Assembly: GCF_015674855.1 (NCBI RefSeq) | Contig: NZ_JADMLG010000001.1 | Location: 673,995-737,994 of the forward strand | Source: Nocardia bovistercoris | Lineage (GTDB): Bacteria > Actinomycetota > Actinomycetes > Mycobacteriales > Mycobacteriaceae | Reading direction: 5' to 3' | Length of the DNA: 64,000 bases | In this document: positions 15,895 through 24,957 of the stretch, piece by piece | Position numbering within the stretch: the first letter of the stretch is position 1 | Layout: each line of letters starts with the position of its first letter | Notes under the pieces: generated by a model | What the model was told of the DNA's origin: nothing | The model's database searches: none | What the model saw: only the letters and a program-made list of their open reading frames with translations | Position numbers and translations under genes: made by a program

Positions 15895-17319
15895 TCAGAT
15901 CTGTGCCGCGGCTTTCTGTTTGGTGATCGGCTCGGCCAACCGCTGCTCGTCCACGACGCGCTGCATCCGCGCGATCGTGTCCTGCAAGCCGTCGCCGACC
16001 CGCGCGCCCGGCGTGAAGGTCGCGGGCAATTTCTGCATGCCGTTGATGATGCCCACCGACGGATAATGCATCGCGCCCGCCGCGTCGCACACGTAGTCCG
16101 GCATCCGCTCGAGCACCTGGGTCAGCATCCGCTTGAACAGGTTTCGCGCCACGTTCGAGCCGATGCACCGGTGCACCCCGAGTCCGAAACTCGTGTGCCG
16201 GTTGCCGGTCCGGTGCAGGTCGACCTCGTTCGGATCGGGGAAGATCTCGGCATCCCGATTCGCCATCGCCCAGGACAGCCAGAGCCGATCGCCTTCCCGC
16301 AACTCGACGCCGTCCACCACGGCATTCCGCGCGACCGTGCGCCCGTTGCCCTGCGCCGGCGTGTAGAAGCGCAGGAACTCCTCGGTGGCCGAGTCGAGCA
16401 TCGTCTCCAGATTCTCGCTGAGCTGCTCGCGCTGTTCCGGATGCTGTGACAGCCATTCCAGCGCGTGCGCGGAAAGCGCCGTCGTCGTGTCGAATCCGCC
16501 GCCGATGAGCAGTTGGCACGACCCGAGGACATCGGCCTCGGAAACCAGCTCGCCGTTTCGGGAGAGCGTGTTCAGCGCGTTGATGAGGCCAGGCCGCGGC
16601 TGGGTGCGGATCTTCGCGATCCATTCGCCGAGATGGGCGTCCGCGGCCATCATCTTCTGCATGACGTCCATGATCGCCGGCGAGGTCGGATCGGTGTACA
16701 CCTGGGCGTGCACCGGCTCGCAGAAGATTTCCCAGTCCGCCAACGGCATTCCGAGCAGGCCCATCGTCAGCACGGCGGGCACGATATTGGCCAGATCATC
16801 GATGAAATCGATACGGCCGGTCTCGATGACCTCGTCGATGCACGCGCGCGTGAGTTCGTCGATCACCGGCACCCAGCGCGCGACGGCGGCGGGTGAGAGG
16901 TACGGATTCAGCTGCTTGCGGAAATCCTGCTGTTCCGGCGGGTCCATCTCGATGAAACCGCTGCGAACGCGGTTGTCGTCGTAGCCGGGGATGAGAATTC
17001 CCTTGTAGCCCTTCCGTTCGCCGTTGCCGTCGTAGTCGCTGGACAGCAACTCGGCGTCGCGGGCGACCGCGAAGACCTTCGGCATATCGCTGGCGACCCA
17101 GTAGCCGCCGTAGGAGTCCGACCACGCCATCGGGCACTTGCTGTGCAATTCGGCGGCGCGCTCGACGAACGAGTCACGAAAATCGACCGTGTGCCGCTCG
17201 AACTGGATGGGGCAGCCCTTGGTGCCGAAGGCACCGTCGGTCGCAGTGCCGGGGGCGCCGTCTGTTGCAGTGCCGACGGCGCCGTCTGTCGCAGTGCCGG
17301 GAGCGCTTTCTGTAGCCAT
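15895..17319 (-). CDS. Cytochrome P450 (class I, bacterial soluble)
   Basis: This 474-aa P450 starts at ATG 17319 (MATESAPG). Landmarks are the I-helix GGGFDTTTA at ~273-281 (oxygen activation, Asp-Thr), ExxR (E314-R317) and the heme loop FGLGVHRCIG with Cys385 as the thiolate ligand. It is soluble and should take electrons from the ferredoxin encoded 17 nt upstream. An unusual 8-residue repeat, GTATDGAx, occurs three times near the N-terminus and is encoded by three 24-nt repeats. In this operon it would hydroxylate a hydrophobic substrate, feeding the mycofactocin SDRs and the aldehyde dehydrogenase. I cannot assign a CYP number. Confidence 0.95.
   Translation of the reverse strand: MATESAPGTATDGAVGTATDGAPGTATDGAFGTKGCPIQFERHTVDFRDSFVERAAELHSKCPMAWSDSYGGYWVASDMPKVFAVARDAELLSSDYDGNGERKGYKGILIPGYDDNRVRSGFIEMDPPEQQDFRKQLNPYLSPAAVARWVPVIDELTRACIDEVIETGRIDFIDDLANIVPAVLTMGLLGMPLADWEIFCEPVHAQVYTDPTSPAIMDVMQKMMAADAHLGEWIAKIRTQPRPGLINALNTLSRNGELVSEADVLGSCQLLIGGGFDTTTALSAHALEWLSQHPEQREQLSENLETMLDSATEEFLRFYTPAQGNGRTVARNAVVDGVELREGDRLWLSWAMANRDAEIFPDPNEVDLHRTGNRHTSFGLGVHRCIGSNVARNLFKRMLTQVLERMPDYVCDAAGAMHYPSVGIINGMQKLPATFTPGARVGDGLQDTIARMQRVVDEQRLAEPITKQKAAAQI
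17233..17304. repeat. Three in-frame 24-bp repeats in the P450 5' end
   Basis: Units at 17233-17256, 17257-17280 and 17281-17304 encode the Gly-Thr-Ala-Thr-Asp-Gly-Ala repeat on the complement. They extend the flexible region before the P450 fold. Unit length and copy number match the repeats in the permease gene at 7996-8067, though the sequences differ. Confidence 0.85.
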
Positions 17320-17336
17320 AGTGATTCCTCGGTCGA

Positions 17337-17528
17337 TCACAGTTCGGATATGGCGCGCTCGGGGCACGACTGGATGGCGTCACGGACTCGGTCGACCTGA
17401 TCCGCGGGAACTTCGGCGTCGATCGCGGTGGCGTGGCCGTCGATCTCGTCGAGGACGAATGCGTCGGGCGCGGCCATCCAGCACAGCGTGTGTCCCTGGC
17501 ACAGGCCGGGATCCACTCGAACCTTCAT
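17337..17528 (-). CDS. Single-cluster ferredoxin with His in the cluster motif
   Basis: This 63-aa ferredoxin has ligands Cys10, Cys16 and Cys55 (CP motif, SCPERAI), while the position normally held by a fourth cysteine or alanine is His13 (CQGHTLC). It is therefore a [3Fe-4S]-type or atypical [4Fe-4S] ferredoxin of the actinobacterial C-x2-x-x2-C...CP class that partners P450s. It lies 17 nt upstream of the P450 start on the same strand and is almost certainly its electron donor. A reductase gene is not present in the window. Confidence 0.93.
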   Translation of the reverse strand: MKVRVDPGLCQGHTLCWMAAPDAFVLDEIDGHATAIDAEVPADQVDRVRDAIQSCPERAISEL

Positions 17529-17563
17529 ATCGGTGTCCTTCTACTTCGGCTGCGGAGCGGCGA

Positions 17564-18427
17564 CTACGGGTGGTAGGCGTAGGACTTGAGGTAGGAACCC
17601 CCGTCGACCCGCAATTGCAGGCCGGTCACATAGCGCGACTCGTCCGAGGCCAGGTACACGATCGCGTTGCTGATGTCGACGGTCTCCACCCACGGAATCG
17701 GCATGGCCTGCTGCGCCGGGAACGCGACGACCGCGTCGTCCTTGGTCGGGTTCTCGAGATCCGGCCGGAACACCCGGTACATGGCATCCGATTGCAGCAT
17801 CGCGGTGTTGACGTTCGTCGGGTGCACGACATTGGCCCGGATCATCTTCGGCGACAACGCGCGCGCGAGTTCGTGCATATAGGCGGCCAGACCCGTCTTG
17901 GCGACCATGTAGCCCTGACCGCCCGGATCCGCGCCCGGCTCGGCGACCTGGTCGTTGGGCAGGAACGCCGCCGCCGACCCGGTCGCGATGACCGACCCGC
18001 CCGCCTTCAGATAGGGCAGCGCGGCGTGCACGGCGTTGAGCACGCCGATCAGATTGACATCGAGCACATCGATCCACGCCTGCACGTGTTCTGGGGACAG
18101 CATCGGCGCGATACCGGCCTGCGCGACGACGATGTCGAGGCCGCCGAATTCGGCGACGCCCGCTTTCAGCGCGTCCTCCAACTGCGCACGCTGACGCACG
18201 TCGGCCTGGTGCGTCACGATCCGCCGTCCGGTCTTCTCGACCAGGCGCGCCGTCTCGTCCAGATCCTCCGGCCGCGACAGCGCGTAGGTGTTGGTCTCGA
18301 TGTCACGGCACAGGTCGACCGCGATGATGTCGGCGCCCTCTTCGGCGAGCCGAACCGCATGGCTGCGTCCCTGTCCTCGGGCCGCGCCGGTGATGAAGGC
18401 GACTTTGCCTTCGACTCTTCCACCCAT
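17564..18427 (-). CDS. Mycofactocin-coupled SDR oxidoreductase
   Basis: This 287-aa protein begins MGGRVEGKVAFITGAARGQG, has ADVRQRAQLEDAL, the conserved AQAGI (NAG region) and the catalytic motif YMVAK. It also has the family insertion (DLCRDIETNTYALSRPEDL, then DETARLV). This is the mycofactocin-associated SDR group, expected to oxidise an alcohol with tightly held NAD. Start ATG 18427 lies 26 nt after the ALDH stop, and the ferredoxin gene follows 35 nt downstream, so ALDH-SDR-Fd-P450 form one operon. It is clearly paralogous to the SDR at 14866 but not close. Confidence 0.93.
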   Translation of the reverse strand: MGGRVEGKVAFITGAARGQGRSHAVRLAEEGADIIAVDLCRDIETNTYALSRPEDLDETARLVEKTGRRIVTHQADVRQRAQLEDALKAGVAEFGGLDIVVAQAGIAPMLSPEHVQAWIDVLDVNLIGVLNAVHAALPYLKAGGSVIATGSAAAFLPNDQVAEPGADPGGQGYMVAKTGLAAYMHELARALSPKMIRANVVHPTNVNTAMLQSDAMYRVFRPDLENPTKDDAVVAFPAQQAMPIPWVETVDISNAIVYLASDESRYVTGLQLRVDGGSYLKSYAYHP

Positions 18428-18453
18428 TGTTCTCTGCTCTCCGATCGTTTCCG

Positions 18454-19920
18454 TCAGCCCGCGATATGCGGATAGGCGATTGTCTTGAGTTCGAGGAATT
18501 CCTCGAGGCCTTCGGTCCCCCACTCGCGTCCGAGCCCGCTCTGCTTGTATCCGCCGAACGGCGCGGACACGTGGAAGGACCGGCCGCCGTTGACATCCAC
18601 GGTGCCGCTGCGCAGGCGTCGCGCGATCCGCATCGCACGCTCGTGATCCGGGCTGAACACACCGGCGGCGAGACCGTAGATGGTGGAATCGGCGATGCGG
18701 ACGGCGTCGTCCTCGTCGCGGTAGGACAGGATCGTCAGCAGCGGGCCGAACACTTCCTGCTGCGGCACCGGCGACATCGGATCCACGTCGGTGAGCAGCG
18801 TCGGCTCGACCCAGAAACCCTTCTCGTATCGGTCGCCCGCGTTGCCGCCGAGCACCACGCGCCCGGTCTGCTTCGCGATGTCGTAGTACCGCAGCACCGA
18901 TTCGTGCTGGCGCTTGTTGACCAGCGGGCCCATGATGTTGGCCGGGTCGGTCGGGTCGCCCCACGGGATCATCTTCATCGCCTCGGTCATGACCTCGACC
19001 AGTTCGGCATGGCGCCGCTCGGAGACGAGCAGCCGCGTGTAGGTGGTGCAGCCCTGGCCCGCGTGGAAGCCGATCATCATCGCGAAACCCTGTGCGAGCG
19101 CGCCGAAATCCGCGTCGTCCAGGACGATCGCGGGCGACTTGCCGCCCAGCTCGAGGGTGACGCGCTTGACCGTCGATGACGCCGCCGCCATCACCTTCTG
19201 CCCGGTTCCGGTCGACCCGGTCAGGGTGATCGCGTCCACGGCGGGATGCGAGGTGAGCAGTCCGGCGACCTCGTTGTCGGAGGTCGACACGACATTGAAG
19301 ACGCCCGCCGGGATGTCGGTCTCGTTCGCGACGATCTCGCCGAGGACCAAAGCGCTGTACGGAGTGTCCGGCGCGGGCTTGAGCACCACCGTGCAGCCCG
19401 CGGCCAGCGCCGCGGCGACCTTGCAGATGTTGAGGTACAGCGGCACGTTCCACGGGGTGATGACGCCGACGACACCCGCGGCCTCGCGACGCACGATGCG
19501 TTGCGACGGCGGGTCCTCGCCCGCGAACAGCGGCACCTCGCGTTCCCACTCGTAGCCGTCGATCAGGTCGATGTAGTGGCTGATGAACTCGATACAGTCG
19601 TTGAGCTGGATGCCGTAGGTGGTCATGACCGGTGCGCCGACCTCGGCCACGATCATCGGCCGCAGCGATTCCGCGGACTTGCGCAGCCCGTCCTGGAATT
19701 GGATGAGGCAGCGGCGCCGGAAATCCGGGTCGGTCGACCACGAGGTCGTGTCGAAGGCGCGGCGCGCGGCCAGGATGGCTTGTTCCATCTGTTCGGCGCC
19801 CGCGTCCGGCACGGTGCCGATGACCTCTTCGTTCGCGGGATTGATGTTCTCGAAGACCCGGTTGCCCGTCGCGGCCGTGAACTTCCCGTCGATGAACAAG
19901 AGGTGATTCGGTGCTGTCAT
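18454..19920 (-). CDS. NAD(P)-dependent aldehyde dehydrogenase
   Basis: This 488-aa protein of normal ALDH length has the general base Glu in VTLELGGKSP, the nucleotide site region LTGSTGTGQKV, and the nucleophilic Cys in GQGCTTYTR. The C-terminal APFGGYKQSGLGREWG is typical. It oxidises an aldehyde to the acid in the cytoplasm; here it would follow alcohol oxidation by the mycofactocin SDR. It is the first gene of the five-gene complement-strand run 19920 to 14866 and is preceded by two TGAAC palindromes (20079, 20257). Confidence 0.95.
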   Translation of the reverse strand: MTAPNHLLFIDGKFTAATGNRVFENINPANEEVIGTVPDAGAEQMEQAILAARRAFDTTSWSTDPDFRRRCLIQFQDGLRKSAESLRPMIVAEVGAPVMTTYGIQLNDCIEFISHYIDLIDGYEWEREVPLFAGEDPPSQRIVRREAAGVVGVITPWNVPLYLNICKVAAALAAGCTVVLKPAPDTPYSALVLGEIVANETDIPAGVFNVVSTSDNEVAGLLTSHPAVDAITLTGSTGTGQKVMAAASSTVKRVTLELGGKSPAIVLDDADFGALAQGFAMMIGFHAGQGCTTYTRLLVSERRHAELVEVMTEAMKMIPWGDPTDPANIMGPLVNKRQHESVLRYYDIAKQTGRVVLGGNAGDRYEKGFWVEPTLLTDVDPMSPVPQQEVFGPLLTILSYRDEDDAVRIADSTIYGLAAGVFSPDHERAMRIARRLRSGTVDVNGGRSFHVSAPFGGYKQSGLGREWGTEGLEEFLELKTIAYPHIAG

Positions 19921-20287
19921 TGGTTTTCCTGATCTGTCTGCGTGCCGACGGGAATGTCGTTGGGCGAGATAGTCGTTGGGTCTCTGCTGCCAAAAGCATG
20001 CGGATTTGGTCCGACACTGAGACCTGAATCACTGTACGGTATCTTCATTCATTCGCCTACACAAGTCAACCTGCAAAATGAACGGCTATTCATTTCAGGA
20101 TGCGGCCAGGTCGCGGCGGGTCACGCCACCGCCGGGTCGCCTACACGTCTTCGATCGCCTCGGACGCGGCTTCTCACGTCACACCACCGGCTTCGACACG
20201 CACGATACATGCGAATGAACAGTCAAATATCGAGATCTGATAGATCTACATGAATTTGAACATAGATTCATAAGAAGGTGCGCGCAC
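19921..20287. promoter_or_regulatory. Promoter region of the ALDH-P450 operon with two operators
   Basis: The AT-rich 367-bp gap carries TGAACGGCTATTCA at 20079-20092 (arms extend to AAATGAA/TTCATTT, 20076-20095) and TGAACATAGATTCA at 20257-20270. Both share the half-sites and 4-nt spacing of the motif seen through the island. No gene was found in the gap. Confidence 0.6.
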
Positions 20288-21460
20288 TCAGCCCGCTTTC
20301 GGCGGCCGCGGCAACCCGAGCGTGTGCTGGGCGACGACATTGCGGGCGATGTCGGTGGTCCCGCCGTAGATCGCGGTGCCCTGCGCGTAGCGGTGGCCCC
20401 ACTCGAAGATTCCGTCCTCGACACAGCCACGCGCGCCGCGGGAAAGCACGGCGCGCGGCCCGATCATGTCGAGCAACTCGGCGCTGCGCTGGATGAGTCG
20501 CTCCGAGGCGAGGATTCGCCCCATGGACCCAGGCGCGCTCCGCATCAGTTCGAGATCGATCACGATCTCCGACAACAGGGTCGCCACAATCGGGTCGTCG
20601 ATCGGTTCAACGCCGTCCGTCGCAGGGGTCCGCGCCCACTTCGTCGCGTGCCAGAGCAGCGTCCGCAACGTCTTTGCGTACACCATCCCGTTGTTCAACT
20701 CGTCCAGCCCGTCGGCCTCCTGATTACCGTGCTCCGCCTGCAGCGCCGAGGCGAGAACCTGCCACCCCTGGTTCTCCGGGCCGAGGCGATACTCGTCATC
20801 GATGAACACGCCGTCGTAGAAAACCGCGTTCGTCCGTTCGCCGCCGACGGTGTGAATCGGCCGGATCTCGACGCCGGGCCGATCCAGCGGCACCAGGAAG
20901 ATGGTGATGCCGCGATGTTTCGGCGCCTCGGGATCGGTCCGCGCGACCAGCATCGTGTACTGGCAATTGTGCGCTCCGGTCGTGAACATCTTGGCGCCGT
21001 CGATGGTCCAGTCGGAACCGGTGCGGACCGCGCGGGTGCGGACACCGGCCAGGTCGGAGCCGCCGTCGGGTTCGGTGTATCCAAGACACATGCGGACCGC
21101 ACCGGAGGCGACGCCGGGCAGAACCACACCCTTCAGCGTTTCGCTACCCACCGCCTCGACGACACCGAGTACGAGATGGGTAGTGCCGTAAGTGATTCCG
21201 GGGACGTCCCAGCGGTCCATCTCCAGTTGCAGAATCCGATTCGAGACGGCGTCGAGTCCCGCACCACCGCGTTCCCGGCTCCACGTCGGCGTGATCCACC
21301 CGCGCTGCCCGAGCGCCTTGTGCAGCGCCTCGTTGTACCCCGAGCCGGTTCGCCGCTCCTGTTCATAGACTTCCTCGGTCGCGTTGACCTCGAAGAACTC
21401 GTCCACCGAGTCCCAGAATTCGCGCTGCTCACCCGTGAGATCGATGCTGCTGAAATCCAT
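20288..21460 (-). CDS. Acyl-CoA dehydrogenase, FadE (catalytic-type subunit)
   Basis: This 390-aa protein has the FAD/substrate motif YTEPDGGSDLAGVRTRA near residue 145 and the C-terminal YGGTTDIARNVVAQHTLGLPR. It introduces a trans-2 double bond into an acyl-CoA, passing electrons to ETF. It is encoded 30 nt downstream of a second, divergent FadE on the same strand. Paired FadE genes in actinobacterial sterol side-chain and bile-acid pathways encode alpha2-beta2 heterotetramers, which is likely here. The operon is preceded by a perfect palindrome at 22578-22594. Confidence 0.93.
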   Translation of the reverse strand: MDFSSIDLTGEQREFWDSVDEFFEVNATEEVYEQERRTGSGYNEALHKALGQRGWITPTWSRERGGAGLDAVSNRILQLEMDRWDVPGITYGTTHLVLGVVEAVGSETLKGVVLPGVASGAVRMCLGYTEPDGGSDLAGVRTRAVRTGSDWTIDGAKMFTTGAHNCQYTMLVARTDPEAPKHRGITIFLVPLDRPGVEIRPIHTVGGERTNAVFYDGVFIDDEYRLGPENQGWQVLASALQAEHGNQEADGLDELNNGMVYAKTLRTLLWHATKWARTPATDGVEPIDDPIVATLLSEIVIDLELMRSAPGSMGRILASERLIQRSAELLDMIGPRAVLSRGARGCVEDGIFEWGHRYAQGTAIYGGTTDIARNVVAQHTLGLPRPPKAG

Positions 21461-21490
21461 CGTGCTTCCTCCCGTGTTCCCGAAGTTCCC

Positions 21491-22549
21491 TTACAACGCC
21501 CGCGCGACGGGCAGGACGGCGCCCGCGGCGCGCACGTCGTCGGCCAGCGGCCCAGCGACCAGCGGCCTGCCTTTGGCATGCCGGAAATGCAGGGTCATAT
21601 CGGATTCGGTGGTGAAGCCGAATCCGCCCTGGACGTGGATGCCGACCTTGGTCGCCTCGACCGCCGCGCGCACGCAGGACACGTACGCGGCGGGAAACAG
21701 CTCCGGCGCGGCATCGGGCTCGTACTCCGCGAACCACGCGGCCTTGCGATTCAGATTCCGGCTCGACTCGACCAGGGTCGCCGCGTCGACGAGCGCATGC
21801 GAGATCGCCTGGAAGGTGCCGATGAACTGCCCGAACGCCTTGCGCGAATTCGCGAACTCCACCGCGAGTCGGACGGCCTCTCGACCGGACCCGACCAGGG
21901 CCGCCCCGCTGAGCAGTTTCCACAGCCGGACCGCCCGGTGGTACGCCGTGACCACCTCGGCGCCGCGAGCCAGCACCCGCCGGTCCGGCGATTCACGCAG
22001 GTCCAACCACGCGAGCGGAAATCCACCGATATTCGGCTCCCGGTGTACCTCGCCGGGCGCGGGAACCAGGATCAACTCGTCGCCGTCGAGCGCCAGGACG
22101 AGGTCCGCGACCGCGCCCGCGGGCACGATCTGGCGTGCGGCCCGGTGCGCCGGTCGCAGCGCGATCGTCGCGATGCGCGCGCCGTCGATGATCGACGGCA
22201 GCGGATCGTCCGGCCCGGCCTGCACCGTCTCGGCGACGAGCCGGGCGGCGACGACCGATTCCACGAGGGGTATCGGCGCCAGGCGCGCGCCGTGCTGTTC
22301 CGCGACCAGGACCAGGTCGATCACGGTGGCGTCGTCACCGCCGCGCGATCCCGGCACCGCCATGGTGAGCGCGCCCATCTCCGATGCCTTGTGCCACAGC
22401 GAACGGTCGAACCCGCTCTCGGCCGCGCGCACGACCGCACTCGGCGACACGGCCTCGAAGAAGTCGGCGAAGGCTTCGCTGACCGCCCGCTGATCGGCGT
22501 CCAGTGCGTAGTCGTTGCGACGAAGTGTGTGCGCGAGGCCGTCCGCCAT
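21491..22549 (-). CDS. Acyl-CoA dehydrogenase-like protein, FadE (partner subunit)
   Basis: This 352-aa protein starts at ATG 22549 (MADGLAHTLRRNDY) with AAGGGTGG upstream. Fold landmarks are SRKAFGQFIGTFQAISHALVD and the C-terminal GGFGFTTESDMTLHFRHAKG. The middle domain lacks a good YTEPxxGSD motif, so it probably does not hold a full FAD site by itself. It is shorter than its neighbour at 20288. This asymmetry fits the two-subunit FadE heterotetramers of cholesterol side-chain degradation. The substrate is unknown. Confidence 0.9.
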   Translation of the reverse strand: MADGLAHTLRRNDYALDADQRAVSEAFADFFEAVSPSAVVRAAESGFDRSLWHKASEMGALTMAVPGSRGGDDATVIDLVLVAEQHGARLAPIPLVESVVAARLVAETVQAGPDDPLPSIIDGARIATIALRPAHRAARQIVPAGAVADLVLALDGDELILVPAPGEVHREPNIGGFPLAWLDLRESPDRRVLARGAEVVTAYHRAVRLWKLLSGAALVGSGREAVRLAVEFANSRKAFGQFIGTFQAISHALVDAATLVESSRNLNRKAAWFAEYEPDAAPELFPAAYVSCVRAAVEATKVGIHVQGGFGFTTESDMTLHFRHAKGRPLVAGPLADDVRAAGAVLPVARAL

Positions 22550-22577
22550 CGCCACCACCCTTTCAACCAGGTATCGA

Positions 22578-22727
22578 AATAATGAATCATTATTCAAGCA
22601 GATGAACTGTATGATGAACAGGAGGATGAGCCACTTTTCCGAATGAACCACTCTCCGAGATGGACTACGCGAGCCCGCTTGACACACGCCTACATGAACC
22701 ACCTCGTAGACAACTGAACGATGGTTC
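22578..22727. promoter_or_regulatory. Divergent operator pair between fadE and echA operons
   Basis: AATAATGA-A-TCATTATT (22578-22594) is a perfect 17-bp palindrome that contains TGAATCATTATTCA (22583-22596), 29 nt before the FadE start. TGAACGATGGTTCG (22715-22728) precedes the enoyl-CoA hydratase gene. Both fit TGAAY-N4-RTTCA or miss it by one base. ATTCAAGCAGATG right after the first site recurs after the site at 29717. The remaining gap (22550-22874) shows no gene. Confidence 0.6.
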
Positions 22728-22874
22728 GGATATGTTCGTTAGGCCCGTACGGGCGATCCGGTGCGTATCCACTACTCCACGGCCAGGGCGCGCCATGGCA
22801 TCGCGACCGAACAGCGGCAGGCGCGGATGGGATGGCCCGGAATTCGTCCCCCGCGCACCGACGAATGGAGAACA

Positions 22875-23675
22875 ATGTCCGACGAACTGGTCACCTACGA
22901 GGTGTCCGAGGCGATCGCCGTCATCACGCTGAACCGCCCCGAGGTCGCGAACGCCCAGAACGCCGAGTTGCTCACGCGCCTCGACAGCCTGTGGACAGCG
23001 GCGGCCGAAGACCCCGAAGTGCGGGTGATCGTGCTTCAGGCCAATGGCAAACACTTCTCCGCGGGCCACGATATCGGCGGCACCCGCGGCGAACGCTCGG
23101 AGAAGTGGACGCTCGCCGATGTCTACGCCTACGAAGCTCGCCAGTATGTCGGATACTCCCTGAAGTGGCGGAATGTCCCGAAACCGTCCATCGCGGCCGT
23201 GCAGGGCGTCTGCATCGCGGGCGGGCTGCTGCTGGCATTGCCGTGCGATCTGATCGTGGCCGCGGACAACGCCAAATTCTCGGATCCGGTCGTGGCCATG
23301 GGCATCGGCGGCGTCGAGTACCACGGACACACCTGGGAGCTCGGGGCGCGCCTGGCCAAGGAGATTCTTTTCACCGGCCGCTCGGTCGGCGCCGAAGAGG
23401 CGTTGCGGGCGGGCATGGTCAACCGCGTCGTCCCGCTCGACGAATTGCGAACGGAAACGCGGCAACTCGCGCTCGAGATCGCGAGCAAGCATCCGTTCGC
23501 CCTGCGAATGGCCAAGCGCGCGGTGAATCAGACTCTCGACATCCAGGGATTCACGACGGCCGTCCAAGCCGTTTTCGACATCCATTCGGTGGGGCACGGC
23601 CATGCGATCTCGGAATCGGGATACCCGGTACTGACGGGCCTGGACGGCATGAAGAAGTCGATTGCCGCGAAATGA
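22875..23675 (+). CDS. Enoyl-CoA hydratase/isomerase family protein
   Basis: This 266-aa crotonase-fold protein starts at ATG 22875 with GGAG upstream. It has oxyanion-hole segments SAGHDIGG and CIAGGLLLALPCDL, and MGIGGVEYHG in the region that supplies a catalytic acid. It hydrates or isomerises an enoyl-CoA, the step after the FadE pair encoded divergently. Its stop overlaps the start of the SnoaL-like gene by 4 nt. A TGAAC palindrome lies 147 nt upstream. The insert RGERSEKWTLADVYAYEA after the first oxyanion strand is longer than in simple hydratases. Confidence 0.92.
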   Translation: MSDELVTYEVSEAIAVITLNRPEVANAQNAELLTRLDSLWTAAAEDPEVRVIVLQANGKHFSAGHDIGGTRGERSEKWTLADVYAYEARQYVGYSLKWRNVPKPSIAAVQGVCIAGGLLLALPCDLIVAADNAKFSDPVVAMGIGGVEYHGHTWELGARLAKEILFTGRSVGAEEALRAGMVNRVVPLDELRTETRQLALEIASKHPFALRMAKRAVNQTLDIQGFTTAVQAVFDIHSVGHGHAISESGYPVLTGLDGMKKSIAAK

Positions 23676-24070
23676 GTGAGACGAAGGAAGCATTCGACAT
23701 GGACACAGCCGCAGTGCACAACCTCATGTCCCGATACGGACGCTTGATCGATCTACGCCGCGCGGAGGAATGGAGCGAACTGTTCGTCCCCGAAGGTTCC
23801 TTGCAGATCGGGAACGATTCGCCGATCGTCGGGCGCGCCGCACTGGCCTCGTTCGCCGAGGGCACACCGGCGGGGACGCACATCACGAGCATTCCGGAGC
23901 TGCGGGTGGAAGCGGATCGGATAATCGCCTCCACCGGCTGGCTTTTCGTCTCCCGATCCGAAGGCCGTTCCCCGTCGGGGTTCTACCACGACGAGATCCG
24001 GCCGTCCGACTCCGACGGCAAGGTGCTCTTCATCAGCCGAAGGATCGAGATCCTCCCGCAGGGTTCCTGA
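23672..24070 (+). CDS. SnoaL/NTF2-like protein
   Basis: This 132-aa protein starts at ATG 23672, overlapping the hydratase stop (ATGA). The features VHNLMSRYGRLIDLRRAEEWSELF and SPIVGRAALASF, then strands ending FISRRIEIL, are those of the cone-shaped NTF2 fold used by SnoaL-like isomerases, hydratases and ketosteroid isomerase relatives. The residue pattern does not show which reaction. Translational coupling to echA suggests it acts in the same degradation step. A second family member is next to the other hydratase at 34528. Confidence 0.82.
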   Translation: MSETKEAFDMDTAAVHNLMSRYGRLIDLRRAEEWSELFVPEGSLQIGNDSPIVGRAALASFAEGTPAGTHITSIPELRVEADRIIASTGWLFVSRSEGRSPSGFYHDEIRPSDSDGKVLFISRRIEILPQGS

Positions 24071-24308
24071 CCGACCGCGTCGGTAGCCCATATTTACCCA
24101 CGCACATTTTCGTCACATGACGAACTGCTCGGCGTCGAACCTTCGGCCCTGGCAACTCATCGATGCCATCGCACCGACGAGATCGCCCGCGAGCGGACGC
24201 CGCGGGCCGCCGTGCACACGGCGACGAGCACGTTATAACCTGAGGGCGATTCGAAATCCGCCGCCCTCCACGCGGCCGCGAGCCACGACGACTGGAGGCC
24301 TGCACCGG

Positions 24309-24923
24309 ATGGGTCGCCCGAAGATCCCCTTGGTCGAACGCACCGAAGTGATCACCACCGCACTGGGCATCATCGACAGCGAAGGGCTCGCGGCGCTCAG
24401 CCTGCGCAGGCTCGGTACCGAACTCGGCGTGACCGGCGCCGCGCTCTACCACCATTTCGCCGACAAGGAGGAGATCCTGCGCGGCGTCGCCGAGCTGGTG
24501 ATCACCCGCGAGGTGATTCCGCGGATGGTCGGCGCCACGTGGGAGGAATACGTCCTGCAATCGGTCCAGCGTTATCGCAAAGCCCTGCTGGCCCATCCCA
24601 ACGCCGCCCCGCTCATGCAGCCGCACGGGCAGCAGGCGCTCAACAACCTCCCCCGCGAATACATCGTCACCCTGATGCTCGAAGCCGGAGTGCCGGAACA
24701 TCTGTGCTATCCGATCCTGGACAGCATGGAGCTGATGGCCTTCGCCTCGGCGATGATGAATCCGCGCAATCTGCCCGCGCAAGAACGCCTCGAGGTGCAC
24801 GGCCGAAATCAGACCAACCTCAGAAAAATTCTGAAGGCCACCCTGAAATCGGCTGAGCAACTGTTCCAACTGGAGTTGGAAGCATTGATGACCGGGTGGA
24901 AGACGTTGATCGAAAACGAGTGA
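24309..24923 (+). CDS. TetR/AcrR-family regulator (TetR_C-like)
   Basis: This 204-aa protein starts at ATG 24309 (MGRPKIPLVERTEVI). It has the N-terminal helix-turn-helix LSLRRLGTELGVTGAALYHHFADKEEIL and a ligand domain like that of the classical TetR C-terminal family. A start at 24117 would add 64 low-quality residues and is rejected. It is transcribed convergently with the next TetR gene and no TGAAC palindrome precedes it, so it may control something else. Ligand unknown. Confidence 0.9.
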   Translation: MGRPKIPLVERTEVITTALGIIDSEGLAALSLRRLGTELGVTGAALYHHFADKEEILRGVAELVITREVIPRMVGATWEEYVLQSVQRYRKALLAHPNAAPLMQPHGQQALNNLPREYIVTLMLEAGVPEHLCYPILDSMELMAFASAMMNPRNLPAQERLEVHGRNQTNLRKILKATLKSAEQLFQLELEALMTGWKTLIENE

Positions 24924-24957
24924 GGCGAACTCGCGCGGCGGCCATGGCCGTGAACTC

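Noticed and set aside
18454..20032. Extended frame upstream of the SDR gene at 17564
   Set aside because: The upstream part is a shifted reading of the ALDH gene; the SDR starts at 18427.
20215..20228. TGAACAGTCAAATA as another island operator
   Set aside because: Only the left half-site is present.
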